From contig CAJNOL010000107.1 in NCBI GenBank assembly GCA_905250125.1, positions 49,915 to 113,914 on the forward strand: a stretch of DNA of 64,000 nucleotides. The letters are read 5' to 3'. Under the pieces are notes generated by a model. It did not search any database, was not told the origin of the DNA, and saw only the letters and a list, made by a program, of their open reading frames with translations. The position numbers and the translations under genes were made by a program. This document shows, in pieces, positions 18,249-30,650 of this stretch (position 1 is the first letter of the stretch; every line of letters starts with the position of its first letter). The DNA comes from Rotaria sordida (lineage: Eukaryota > Rotifera > Eurotatoria > Philodinida > Philodinidae).

Positions 18249-21200
18249 ATGTTTTGGGTATATATAACTGCGATATATTCTGTGGTAATCATTACTGCTC
18301 ATCGATTACCTCCACCATTTGATATTCGTATTGATTATTATAAAGTTGAAACAACAAAAGACTTAGTAATCAATACACCTCGACCACGATTATCTTGGAA
18401 ATTACCAATTTCAAATGAACGTAATGTTCAACAAACAGGTTATCAAATTCAAATTCAATCAGATACAGATAAATGGGATAGTGGACGAATAGATTCAAGT
18501 CAATCAATTCATGTTCCATATATAAATAAAAATGATCTTAAACCATCAACACATAACCAAATTCGACTTCGTATATGGACAACATTATCTAATCAAGCAA
18601 GTTCATGGACAGATTGGATACGATTTCGAACATCAATATATAATTTACATGAATATATTATGCAACATAATAATGAAGTTTATTGGATTGGTTCAACACA
18701 AATTTATATGAATGAATTAAGAAAAGAATTTAATGTACCTAATGATAGTCCTATTCGAACAGCAATTGCTTTTATATCTGGTATTGGCTATTATGAATTA
18801 TATGTCAATGGACAAAGTGTTGATGCTAGTCGAAAATTAGATCCAGGTTGGACAACATATGAAAAACGTACTTTATTTGTTTCTTATGATCTTAAACCGA
18901 CTATTAAGGTTTGAATAAATTTTTTATATTTATTCGAGGTTTTTTTTTTCTATTTATTTAGGCAGGTATGAATGCTATAGGTGTTAAATTAGGTAATGGT
19001 TGGTATAGTCAAGAACAGTATGTACCACCGTCTGTCAGTGAACCAAATTATGGTAAAAAATAAAATAAAATTTAATAAATGAATGAATATTTGAAATATC
19101 TTTTAGGTCCTCCTCGTCTTCTATTTGTTTTACAAATTGTTTTTGAAAATACTAACGATATGGTAATCTATAGTGATCAAACATGGAAAGGTCGACTAGG
19201 ATCAATTTTACATGATAGTGTTTATAATGGAGAAATAGTTGATAATCGATATGATCGTCCCAATTGGGCTCAAGTTGGATTTAATGATACATTGTCACTT
19301 TGGCTTACACCTGAAATATTGCCATCACCAGTTAATATAACTGCTAATGGTCAAATGACTTTACAAGATATGCCACCAATACGTGCTGGTCCTGATGCAT
19401 TACATTTTGAAATTAATAATCCATTAGAATTAGAAAATAGTTATTTATTAAAAGAAGATTTAAGTGATATTATAGGTGCACAATTACATGACGGTGGAAT
19501 ATTGAAACCTATTAGTGTATCAACACCAGTTTTAGGTGTTCATACATTTGATATGGGACAAAATATGGTTGGATGGTGTCGTTTTCATTTTCATGGTCCA
19601 CGTGGTCTTGGTATTTATATTCGTCATGCTGAAGCATTAGCACAACCAGTTGTATCAACACAGTATGATCTTGAATACATATTTTAAATAAATATACAAT
19701 TGGTTATTTTTAGTCAAGCATATGGTGGAATCTATGTAGAAAATCTTCGTGGTGCTACACAGTCTGATAGTTATATATTACGTGGTGATCCAAATGGTGA
19801 AATTTATGAACCACGGTAGATTTATAGAAAAATTTTATCGTTTTTTTGTTGTTGTTGTTATTATTAATATTTGTTGATTGTAGTTTTACTGTTCATGGTT
19901 TTCGTTATATATCAGTTTTTGGTTCACCAAATCCTTTAACAGTTAATGATGTTGAATGTCCTGTTGTACATAGTGAAACAACAGTCAAAGGACATTTTGC
20001 ATCAACTAATCCAATAATTAATCAAATTCAACATAATGTTCAATGGGGTCAACTAAGTAATTCAATGTCATTACCAACTGATTGGTATGAAAATAATTAA
20101 TCTTATTTATATAGTAATTATATGTTTTTTTTTCTTTGAATTAGTCCACAACGTGATGAACGAAAAGGATGGATGGGTGATGCTGCCTTGTCTGTCAATG
20201 AAGCTTTATATAATTTTGATTTAATAAAATTTTATTTAAATTATCTTAATTTAATTGCTGATATTCAATTACCTGATGGTTCAATATCTGATACTGTACC
20301 AGTAACATTCGGTGGTTATCCGGCTGATCCAAATTGGGGTACTGCATTACCAACAATAACATGGCAATTATATCGTCATTATAATGATATAGAAATTCTT
20401 CGTGATCATTATTCAAATATTCGTGCTTATGTTGAATCTCTTCGTGCTGGTTACAATAAGACAGGTTTAGCTAAACTTGCTTACCATTATGGTGATTGGG
20501 TACCACCACCACCACAACCAATGACAAATGTGTATCTTATTGCATCATATGGATTTTTACATGATGTTTCATTATTAATAAATATGTCACAAATTCTCGG
20601 TTATACAAATGATACGCAATCATATACAATATTTTATCAAAAATTAGCTGAAGAATTTCATCGAGTATTTTTTACACCAACAGCTGGTTATTATGCTGAT
20701 GGTATGCAAGCAGCACAAATACTTGCATTAGCTTTACCTAATGTTGTGCCAACCAATGTACGTGATACAGTTTTTAAACATTTAATTCAAGATATTAACG
20801 ATAAAGGAAATCATGTATCAACAGGAATTGTTTCTACTGCTGCAATTTTTCCACTTTTATCTGATAATGGTCAACATGATTTGGCGGTTGAATTAGTTTC
20901 TTCAATAACATATCCATCATTTGGTTATATGTTTAATAATCCATATGAAAATGCTACAACAATGTGGGAATTATGGGATGCGCCAATGGAAGGTCCAGGA
21001 ATGGATTCACGAAATCATCATATGTTTGGAAGTATTGGTGGATGGTTTTATTCACATTTGGCTGGCATTAATTTTCAATCTGATTTAATTATTATACGAC
21101 CACGAATGTTAACAGAAAATAAAAAACATCTTTTAACAAAAATTGATTGTCAATTAAATACATTATATGGACTTGTTCATGTTTCATATACACGTGATGA

Positions 21201-21438
21201 ACATTATACATTACCAAATTCAATTTTACTTCGAGTTTCAATACCATCAAATGCTCAAGCTCAAATTATATTTGAACCATTGTTTCCTGGTGCTCGATGT
21301 GTGCTTTTGATCGAAAATAATAACATTATTTGGTCAATTGATAATAAGGAAAATAATGTTTGTCATGATTCAAACACTGGTTTAATTACTCTTGAAATTG
21401 GATCAGGAGATTATGAATACCAAGCTTTTTGGAAATGA
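18249..21438 (+). CDS. Secreted GH78 alpha-L-rhamnosidase (probable horizontal acquisition)
   Basis: Predicted to remove terminal alpha-L-rhamnose from plant, algal or bacterial glycans and glycosides. Six exons (18249-18908, 18962-19052, 19107-19662, 19714-19815, 19884-20084, 20145-21438) join in frame to 967 residues. A hydrophobic N-terminus (MFWVYITAIYSVVIITAHR) looks like a signal peptide, so the enzyme is probably secreted or lysosomal. Domain order follows bacterial GH78: an Fn3-like start (TPRPRLSWKLP), a Bac_rhamnosid_N region (GIGYYELYVNGQSV, LDPGWTTYEKR, GVKLGNGWY), a beta-domain (HTFDMGQNMVGWC), the (alpha/alpha)6 barrel and a C-terminal beta-domain. Splicing at 20084/20145 restores DCPQRDERKGWMGDA. 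This carries the Asp, the general-acid Glu, Trp and Asp of the family active site. The TTMWELWDAP segment supplies the second catalytic Glu. The five introns are 51-68 bases and codon use matches neighbouring genes, so this is a domesticated gene, not contamination. Confidence 0.93.
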
Positions 21439-21938
21439 AAATTTTAATTAAAAAAAAACTAAGAAATTTTATTATAAAAAACATTTATTTTTATAATAGC
21501 TTTTGTGACATATATATTGTACGTGAAATTTTTTTATTGTGATAAGCATGTTTTTTCTTCGTAGATATATTTCAATTTAGTAATAAAGATTTTATGATTT
21601 CAATTAATTATTGATTGTGCTTTATAATAGATGTCAGATATTATTTTTTATGATTGAAAATGTTGCTTCGAAAAATCGACTTGTTTATTAAATTAACAAA
21701 GAAATAGTAACAATAAAACAAAATATGCAAAAAAAAGATGCTTGACTATTAAAATATATTTCCATTTATTATTTATTTCATGAACTTTTCTTATTTACTC
21801 TAAAAACGAAAAAAAAAACGAAAGATAAAAATCTTAGTTTTGATTAATTACAATTCTCTTTACTTTTGATCGCCTCTTCACTTCATCCACTACCCACACT
21901 ACTTTTTATATTATAGGATGAAATATATATGGAGAATC

Positions 21939-22235
21939 TTATAATTTAATCATTTTACTAACTTTATGGTACTAAAATAATGAGGAAAAAAGATAAATTT
22001 ATTAATTTTTTTTTTTTTACATTTGACTAAAATAAACAAACCTGATTATCATGACCATGATATGGTGTATGATCTTTTGTTTCAGGATGTTCAGCAGGTT
22101 CAGGTTTCTTCTTTTCTATCTTATCACTATGTTCTATATTTATAATTAAAAACACAATTCCTTATCAATGTATAAAAAAAGAATTCTTTTACCATGATAA
22201 GGTTTGCCTTCTGAATTAACATCAGTATTCGACAT
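21939..22235 (-). CDS. Small hydrophilic His/Lys/Glu-rich protein, unknown
   Basis: Three tiny exons can be joined by GT-AG introns from ATG 22233-22235. Exon 1 reads MSNTDVNSEGKPYH. Exon 2 continues EHSDKIEKKKPEPAEHPETK, then DHTPYHGHDNQ. Exon 3 reads YHKVSKMIKL and stops at 21939-21941, giving about 55 residues. The protein has no hydrophobic stretch, is dominated by Lys, Glu, His and Pro, and is predicted to be disordered. The motif PYHxH occurs twice (GKPYHEH and TPYHGHD), once spanning the first intron. No family is recognised. The clean splice signals and uninterrupted frame argue for a real gene. It lies about 500 bases beyond the rhamnosidase and is convergent with it. A stress or desiccation role would be only a guess from composition. 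Confidence 0.5.
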
Positions 22236-22559
22236 TTCTTTTGTAACGTTGCAATTCGATATATATATTATAAATATCTAGCTTAAAAGAAAAAGAGTAA
22301 TAGAAGTTTTAACGGACGCACTAGAATATAAGAGGTGTGTACTAAAGAACAACAAGTACGAAGAAAAATAAGACGATCACATTACAGTAAATGTGACTTG
22401 TTGATTGATGAAAATGAAATATCTAAAGCTAAGGACAGATGTCGGAGACCTCTTTGGGTTATAAGTATTTTGATTCTCACAAGATTTTTTTCAACTCAAA
22501 AGATAAAATAATTGACTTAATTATGTATTCAAAATCAGCCACGATCCAATTATTTTGAT

Positions 22560-24300
22560 TATCTAATGATTACTATGTGAGAAAATAAAATTTTGATAAA
22601 ACATCAATTAAATTAATTGTTCAAAAGATTTGTTCCACTGTATTAATGAATCTTAATTCAAGATGTGTTTCACACGATATGTGATTTTGAATGATTAATA
22701 GTAAATTTTCATTTGCATAATCTAAATGATCAAAACAATACTCTTCTAAATACTTTTGCCAGTTTCTTGTCTCTTGTGTTGTTGATAATAAAGATAATTC
22801 AAATAATCACGTATACGATTCAATCGAAGTTCTATATAAAGCTTGACTTGAACATGTACAACGAAGTTAAGCTTCATCGAAATCGATTTTTATAATTATT
22901 AAATCCATTGAATCAATATTTAATGTTGAAATTATGCATTTAGTTATAACAATGAATCGGTCAAAAGCTTTTAACCTAACATATATCTCGCACATTTTGT
23001 ATTCTTGGCATCGAGATATACTGAACCTCGATATTTTTTGAACATTTCAAGAACGAACTTAGCTAGAAACCTGCAATTTTCATCATTCGAAAGAGAAATG
23101 TGAAGAGAAGTGAAACTTCGTTGATTTATCTGGACTAGGTATTAGTCAAGTTGTTGAGTTTTTATAGATTTTGACCAGAAATTTTCAAAAGAACTCTCTA
23201 AACTAACTACAAGTTCCAATTTATGGAATCCATAGTGGAAATATTTCTCTGCCAACTGACCAATGGTCACTGGAAACTGTATTGAATTTAGTGTATTCGT
23301 CTAAGTTGAGCTTAGTGGTAGCATTTGTTTTTTAGTTTCAATATAACTATAAGTTGCTAGATCATGATTTTTGTAATTCAGTCTATACAAAACTTTTAAC
23401 GTTCGATGGAATATTTTCCAGATCTTGTTTATTCAATATCAGATCCTTTCAAAACTAATGATTGTGATTGAACTAATACTACTAAAATGCTCATAATATG
23501 ATCATGATAAAGTAGAAAGTTCAAAATTTGGTTTATTGAGTTCTATTAATCTAATAGTATTTTCTTTGATAATCATTAGCTGAATACCAAATTCTAAAGG
23601 TAAACAAGAATATTCTTTCATGTCTTTATCAATAATATGAATAGGTTTTTTCTATTAATGAATCAATAACTTTTTTTCTAGCATCTTATTGTTGAATTAT
23701 TTATTTTCGAATTTATTCAATTTTTAATTTTTCTTCTTTTTTATTATACATATTATTACTTGTTCTATAAGCATTAAAGTTTTTACACTAAGTTTTTCAA
23801 TTAACAAATCCAAATCAATTTTTATCAATTAATCAACAAATAAATTTATTTCATCTACTAATGGACGTAATTGTACATTTTAATAGATCATCATGTTCTC
23901 GACACAAATGCTACCGATATATCGTATGAAAGTTTTTTAAGAATGAGATTTTAAAGAAGATCTTAATAAAACTTGAAATTATCTTTGTACACTATCTGAT
24001 AAAAGTTGCACGTGTTGTTTCAACGATCGATATATAAATTTCTTTTCTCTTTCGGTAATGGCGTTTAATATTAACCAATCATTTGAATATTTAATGTCAG
24101 TTAAATAAGACCATTTTCATCGATATATCTTTCCAAAATAAATATTGAGTTTGAAGAAAAAACTTTTTGATAGTAATTTGTCTTTCTTTAAACTTCTTCA
24201 ACAAGTTCTTTATATATTGATTTTCAATTTTCATGTATTCTTATCAATTATCAATAAGCTTCTTTTAGTCTTGCTCTCTATCATTTCGAAGAATCAAAAT
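22560..24300 (-). pseudogene. Decayed protein-coding gene, family not recognised
   Basis: On the minus strand, runs of coding-like sequence appear in shifting frames interrupted by stops. Examples are WQKYLEEYCFDHLDYANEN near 22680-22790, KDMKEYSCLPLEFGIQLMII near 23570-23640, LKQHVQLLSDSVQ near 23990-24030, and an acidic/basic helical stretch near 24180-24300. Codon choice in these runs resembles genuine genes of the window. No continuous frame or consistent set of splice sites restores them, so this looks like an inactivated gene. The helical, charged character suggests a coiled-coil protein, but the parent cannot be named. It could also be a fast-evolving gene with introns misread here. 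Confidence 0.35.
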
Positions 24301-24465
24301 CAATAATAATTAAATTTGTAAATCACTTTTATTTTCAAACTTCAAAACGACAAAGTCAATTCGCATTCTCTTGTACCTCTTATATTCTGCTATAAAAAAA
24401 AAAATATTCTATAATTTTTCCATTTAATTTACTTAACCAGTAATTGAATAGTTTTATGATTTTAG

Positions 24466-26208
24466 ATGCCTATTCAATTTTCAGTTGAATCAATTGAATA
24501 TCTTACTGAAAAATTAAATAATGGTCAATGTTTATCTGATGAATCTCTTGCTTATTTAACATTGCAAACCAGTGGACTTATTTTTAATCTGTTACAAGTA
24601 ACCGCTAAACAAACCGAAAGAACTTTTTTTTTTTAGAAATAATTTCATTCTAGGATGCTTGTAAAGTCGTAAGAAAATGTTGTCGAAACGAAATAACAAC
24701 AGAAGATTTTGCATTTGCATTAAAACTATATCATTTAGAAGTAAATTTCTATTTTAATTCTAAATATTTATTTATCTTCTGTAGCCTATGTATGGTTATA
24801 ATACAACATCGAATATTCATCATTCATTATTTCATAAAATAAAAAAGGATAATCGAATTTTATATCATATCGATAATAATATCATACCATTTGATGATTT
24901 AATTATTGCTCAATTAAAAATACCTTTCGATATAAGTATTCGTGGTAAATTATCAAGATATTTTTATGAAAAGAAATGATATGATCTATCGATTTAATAG
25001 CACATTGGTTAGCAATAAATGGTAAACAACCAACAATCAATGAAAATCCTATTGTAGATAGATATATTCAATCAACTATTCGTTCAGTTCCAGAAAAAAA
25101 ATTCAATAAAATCTGTCATATTTTATCAATTGTAAATAAAAGAATTTATTTTATCATAAAATTGAATAAATTTATTATTTGTCTTTAAGGAACAACAAAT
25201 TTATTATAAAGAATTAACAGAAATATGTATTTGTTCAAATGAAAAAAAACGAAAAGTAATTTATTCTTCATTAGACTATCAATATTTTTTTTTGTTTTAT
25301 TAGCAAGCTTTATTAATTCTTTCATCGGATAGTAGTCTTCAACAAATTGTTTCACGCCTTATTATTTTCATATCGGAAGGTGTACGTGTAAATTTCACAT
25401 CTATATCGACCTTTGATCGATCAATAATTTTGAATTATTTAATACAAATGAGTGATGCATTATTACAAAATGAAACACTTTTTCTAGAACCATACGTAAG
25501 AATTTTATTTGATTAATAGAAATATTTTATTTTATTTTTTTTTTTCTTAGTTGCATTATTTATTACCAGCTATACTTTCTTGTTTACTTAAACGAAGAGT
25601 TTCACATGATCATTGGTCATTACGTGATCTTGCAGCAAAATGTTGTGGGCATATTATACGGTTAGAATGAAGTTAATTTGTAAAAGAATAATTTCTTAAA
25701 GTTTGTTTTTCAGAAAATACTCTACGGCAGCAAATCGTTTACAACAACGTACAATAGATGTTTTCTATCGAATTTTAATAGATAATGAAGAAAAATACGC
25801 TTGGTCAACACAATATGGAGCATTTATTGGTCTTTGTCAAATGAGTCATAAAGTAAATTTTTTCTTTAAATAACGTTTTTTTTCTTCGTCTTATTGTATA
25901 TATATATATATTTAGGTAATTATTCAAATCGTTTTTCCTCTTGTTAAACAATTAGGTGAAAAAGTTCGATTAATATCAGATATTGAGTTATCACAGAAAA
26001 TGACAGAAATTGTTGTTGTAAGATATTCTTATTGTTATTCTTTAACAAAAAAAAAACAACAATAATTCTTTGTTTGACTTAGAAATTTATTACAATAGCT
26101 TATCGTTCAATTCAAAATGAAAATGAATGTAATGAAATTAAACTTTATGAAGATTTTGGTTCTTATTTTGCACCTCTTATTCAACATCAATTGATATTAT
26201 TATTGTAG
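24466..26208 (+). CDS. TAF6: TAF6-type TFIID/SAGA subunit
   Basis: TAF6 is a nuclear general transcription factor that pairs with TAF9 through a histone fold. Its paralogue TAF6L serves SAGA. The protein starts at ATG 24466 (MPIQFSVESIEYLTEKL). The histone fold covers about residues 5-75, including LSDESLAYLTLQTSG and RKCCRNEITTEDFAFALKLYHLEPMYGY, which matches the TAF6 pattern ending in EPLYGF. Splicing then gives IPFDISIRAHWLAINGKQP, equivalent to the conserved AHWLxxxGxQP linker of TAF6. A HEAT-repeat domain follows: LSIEQQIYYKELTEIC, SRLIIFISEGVRVNF, HYLLPAILSCLLKRR, HWSLRDLAAKCCGHI and YAWSTQYGAFIGLCQM. It ends at TAG 26206-26208. At roughly 400 residues it lacks the long C-terminal tail of human TAF6 (677). 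TAF6 versus TAF6L cannot be decided by eye. Introns are 50-70 bases. Confidence 0.9.
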
Positions 26209-28127
26209 ATAAAGATAATTATATTATATGTTTATATAAATTAAATTATTTTTCTTTTTTAAATAAACAAATTAGTTATGTTCTTTCATTCACATATGGA
26301 ATAGATACAATCAAGCAATTAAATACATATACTACAATTTATCGATAGTTATTAGTAGTATCCTCATGAATAAGTCAATGAATCTTTGTATATCATCGAA
26401 GAACAGACTTAAATAAAGATGACTTCTTTCTCGTATGTTATCCAGTGTGAGATCAGAAAGGTGATAATTATTAGAAGATTAATTTCATTCACCAATTGAA
26501 TGAATCTAAATAAAGCATTTCTCTGTTGATTCTAAAAGAATGGAAACATTTTTTTTTTTTTGCTAATATAAATCAGCTGATACTATCTCGGATTGGTTTA
26601 GTCCGTTGGATGACTAATCAATTAATTTTCCTACTTCATCGATACTTTTTTATTCATCAGTATTTTATGCAGAAAAAAACACATACAACTTTGTATTAGA
26701 GAAAGTTATTGTAATAATAGAAAATGAGAACATAATTCAATAGGTCATAAGGTAGTGGCAACAAAATATTAATGTAATTTTTTACCAATTGTTTTACTAA
26801 TCCTAATAAAATATTCATTTAATGACAAATAACCTTTTTCATATCATTTCATTACATCAAGAATTCGTCGATTCCGAAGAATAATTTTTTTTATTTCGTG
26901 GAGGTTTGTGTATATTGTTGTCACGTTGTTTCATCGTAGCTGTGTTGAACACACAAACCTTCTTGTATTTATTAATCACAACGTATGAGTTTGGATTGAA
27001 GGTTGGAATATTTGTATTAACTAGGTGATATCAACCCTCCAATCAGGATGTGTCTGTGTGTGTAGGAGTAAAGAAGTCAAATACTTACACTTGTACCCAC
27101 TAATCGAAAACATTTTTCTGTCCTTTTTACGGATGATAATGTTCGTTTAAAAAATGTCGGATAATGTCATTACTGTTTAATTTATTTCTTTCTATCAAAG
27201 GCAAGATTTCTCCAGTATAATTCTGAAATGGTTCAGAAAAAAAATTCTGTCGATAAAACAAGAAGATACATCTCGAGTCGACTTTATGAAATGTATTTGA
27301 TCATCACAAGATACATCACTAGACTAATTTGAAATATCATTTTATATATAAAATATATTAATCGAAAAAAAAAAATCACATTTTTACAACTGAAATTTCT
27401 TTCTAAAATATCGGTTCAATTTCATATTCATTAATTTACATTGAATATATAAACAATTTATTATTTTCTTTCAAATAAATAATTGAAAATCTAAAAATAA
27501 AATTTCTAATAACAATGTTTGTTTGCTAATGACAAGCAATTTACTCAAGTTATGTTTCTCTATCAATCATCTCCTTCACATAAATCTTTTTGATCCCAGC
27601 AGGCATAAAAAAAATATTATTTCTCAAGATTTATTTTATTCATTCATTCATCCGGAAGAGTTAAGAGTATAGTCGTATTTCTTCTCATCTTACTGTTATT
27701 ACCACAATTTTATTGCTCAAATATTCTTTATTACATTGTTCCTGACTTTTTTAATTTGATCGTTCGAATGAGCTTTTTTCTTTTATACACAAGGGATCAA
27801 TGAATATGAATATAAATAAGAAAAAAAAAAGAGAAATGTCTTGTACATGAGCACACAACAGGTGAAAAGTCTACAACACTCATGAGGGGGTCTAACATAA
27901 AAATTACTCATTGATGAGATGTATGTGTGTGTGTTAGTGTTATTGATTGAAATAGAGAAAAAGAAAGAACGAACAAGCAAATTGATGGATGAAAGATTGT
28001 GTGTGTGTTTCGATTGGTTAAAATAAGTGAGAAAAAAATCTACATTATCACCGCCAATCAAATTTACGTTTACAGGTGTTACTATTCAATGTGTTGATAA
28101 GTCTATTTGCTTTTAACACATTGTACA
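26209..28127. other. Intergenic between TAF6 and FoxB
   Basis: AT-rich, with short GT/TG microsatellite-like stretches (around 27050 and 27920-28010). No open frame resembles a protein. The 3' end presumably holds the FoxB promoter. Confidence 0.45.
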
Positions 28128-29381
28128 ATGCCACGACCTGGCAAATCTTCTTATTCAGATGAAAAACCTCCATGTTAGTAAAAAAAAAAAAAACTTTTTT
28201 TTTTTAAAACTTTCAATTTATTTTATATTTTCTTAGATTCATATATTGCTTTAACAGCAATGGCTATTCAACAAAGTCCAGAAAAAATGTTACCACTTAG
28301 TGATATTTATAAAGTAAAACAAAAAAAAACAAATAGATATTTTTATTTTATTTTTTTTTTGGTAATTTAGTTTATTACTGATCGATTTCCATATTATCGT
28401 ACGAATACGCAAAAATGGCAAAATTCATTAAGACATAATTTATCTTTCAATGATTGTTTTATAAAAATTCCACGTAGAATCGATCGACCTGGTAAAGGCA
28501 ATTTTTGGGCATTACATAGCAAGTAAGTTATATACACAGCATGAGTTCAATGAAACAAATTGATGAAAGAAATTACCATAGTTATACATGATTCATGGAA
28601 GATGAGAAGTACGAAAGTAATGAGTTAACTGTCTTTCTATGTGTTAAAATTATCATAAATAATCATTTAAAAAACCTCATTAAAAACAATAAGCATGTTC
28701 ATACAATTAAATCTGATATGTTTTTTTTTGAAACAATTCAATATAACAGAAGCCGTCATTGAATTGAAAAGAAAAAAAAACTACATCTTGTCAAACACTT
28801 GATGAATAGCATCTCTTTTTTCACCTGTTTTCACTTATATATTAATTCAATATTGTTTGATCTTTTCCGATGTGATATATAGCTTATTGATAATTGCTAC
28901 AATTAAAGAGGCTTGATCTTGTATATATGTATGTATATAAATAAATGAATATCAGCATTTGAACAACACATTTGATCAAATGTTTCATTTCGAATAGATT
29001 AATAAAAATGAGATTATATTTAGATGTGGTGATATGTTTGAAAATGGAAGTTATCTACGTCGACGAAAACGTTTTAAGTTATTAAACAAATCTAATGGAG
29101 AAAAAACAGTAAATATGAAAAAACCGATAAAAACAACTCTTATCAATACACCATCATCATCTCCAATTAAATCACAACAAATAAAAAGTTCATTTTTTAT
29201 TGATAATCTTCTTGCAAATGATACAAATACTAGTACAAGTTATACAACATCATCAGTATCATCATCATCAGAAACAAATTGTACATTACAACATCTACTT
29301 TATTCTACTGATTTTGATTTTGTTCAAAAATTAACATATTTTAACGATTTTCATGGACAACAGCAACAGGTTTATTGGTGA
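28128..29381 (+). CDS. FOXB: Forkhead transcription factor FoxB
   Basis: A sequence-specific nuclear DNA-binding protein of the forkhead family; FoxB genes act in neural patterning of animals. Four exons (28128-28173, 28237-28313, 28371-28522, 29024-29381) join in frame to 210 residues. The protein opens [19 protein letters not shown], which places the forkhead domain at the extreme N-terminus as in FoxB1/B2. The domain continues [58 protein letters not shown], then [20 protein letters not shown], a strongly FoxB-type wing. After the domain, [12 protein letters not shown] resembles the Groucho-binding eh1 motif found at the corresponding place in vertebrate FoxB. The rest is Ser/Thr-rich. The third intron is about 500 bases; the others are about 60. 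It is shorter than vertebrate FoxB (about 325). Confidence 0.94.
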
Positions 29382-30650
29382 AAAAAGAATATTTTTTTTT
29401 GACACATCATCAATTTTGTGTGTTGGACCGTCTATGCTTCATTTGCGTCTAATGACTTTGTATTTTGTTCGTTATAAGACTCAAGTATATTTTTTTTTGT
29501 TGATGACATTTGGTGTGTGTGTGCGTTTGTCTCAATATAATAATGTAATGAAGTTGTCACACAAGATGTTAAAATTAGATGATGATGGATATACCAAAAA
29601 AAAAAGAAAATTCTAATCACCTGGGAATATAATATGACAGTACTGTTAATTGAGAAAATATTCAAGCATACATTGAAATATATATATATGTATATGTTTT
29701 ATTTGTCGCCTTGTCTCGTCATTATCATTATTGAAGGTATGATAGCGGCTGAAATGAAAGAGAAAAAGAAAGAAAAAAAATCATTTCTCAAGAGAGACTT
29801 ACAAAGAGAATATATTTATTTGACTATAGCCACATAAACTAAATTGAGAAGCGATCTATTATATAGAGATCTTGATAAGTATCTTGAATATGAATATCTT
29901 AGTTGTCCTCCTTAAGGTCTGACAAAAGACCCAACTTTTTCAATGTTACATCTTCTTCTGTTGATAGATGTGTTATAGTGTTTTTCCATTTTTTGAAAAA
30001 TTTGCAAAAATGATTATTTTGTTTTCAAGAAAGAGCTGTAGAATATCAAGAGAATTCACCACAAAACAACCAGCTCGCTGTAAAAAGTAGTAGGATCATA
30101 TGTGGTTGCCATCTAGATATTCATCTAATTAGGCACGTGTTGTGTTCGACAATTTAATAATTGTCATTATAAATGTTCATAATGTTTTATTTTTTATACA
30201 TTGGGATCTAGCATTTATTAGCAACAAGCTAGTACAAATAAAAATATTCTCATGGAGAAAAATATGATATCGATAAGAAATTATCTTGTCGGCACTTGTA
30301 CATAATAAAAACGGAAAGCATTTACAACTTCTTGTCTAAACAAATTCGTCAATATGGCAGATGAATATATCAGAGCAATGTTTTTTTGTTTGTTCTCAAA
30401 GTCAGTTAAAAATAATTTTAGTTTATTTCTTCATGTTTTGTACATTTTTTTCTTCTTCAACTATTTTGATTAGAATACAAACTTTGTAATTATTAGAATA
30501 TTGTCGGAAACAAAATAATCATGTTTGCCAATTTTACGAAACAAAAATGAAAAAAAGTTATGATACATCTATTGATAGGCTAAGCTGTCAAATGGAAGAA
30601 GTTTCGTTTTCTTTTTCGTTTTTTTTTCAGATCTAAACGAAGGCAGCTTA

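Noticed and set aside
27783..28061. 92-codon minus-strand frame upstream of FoxB
   Set aside because: It is driven by GT microsatellite and A/T runs, with a low-complexity product and no conservation signal.
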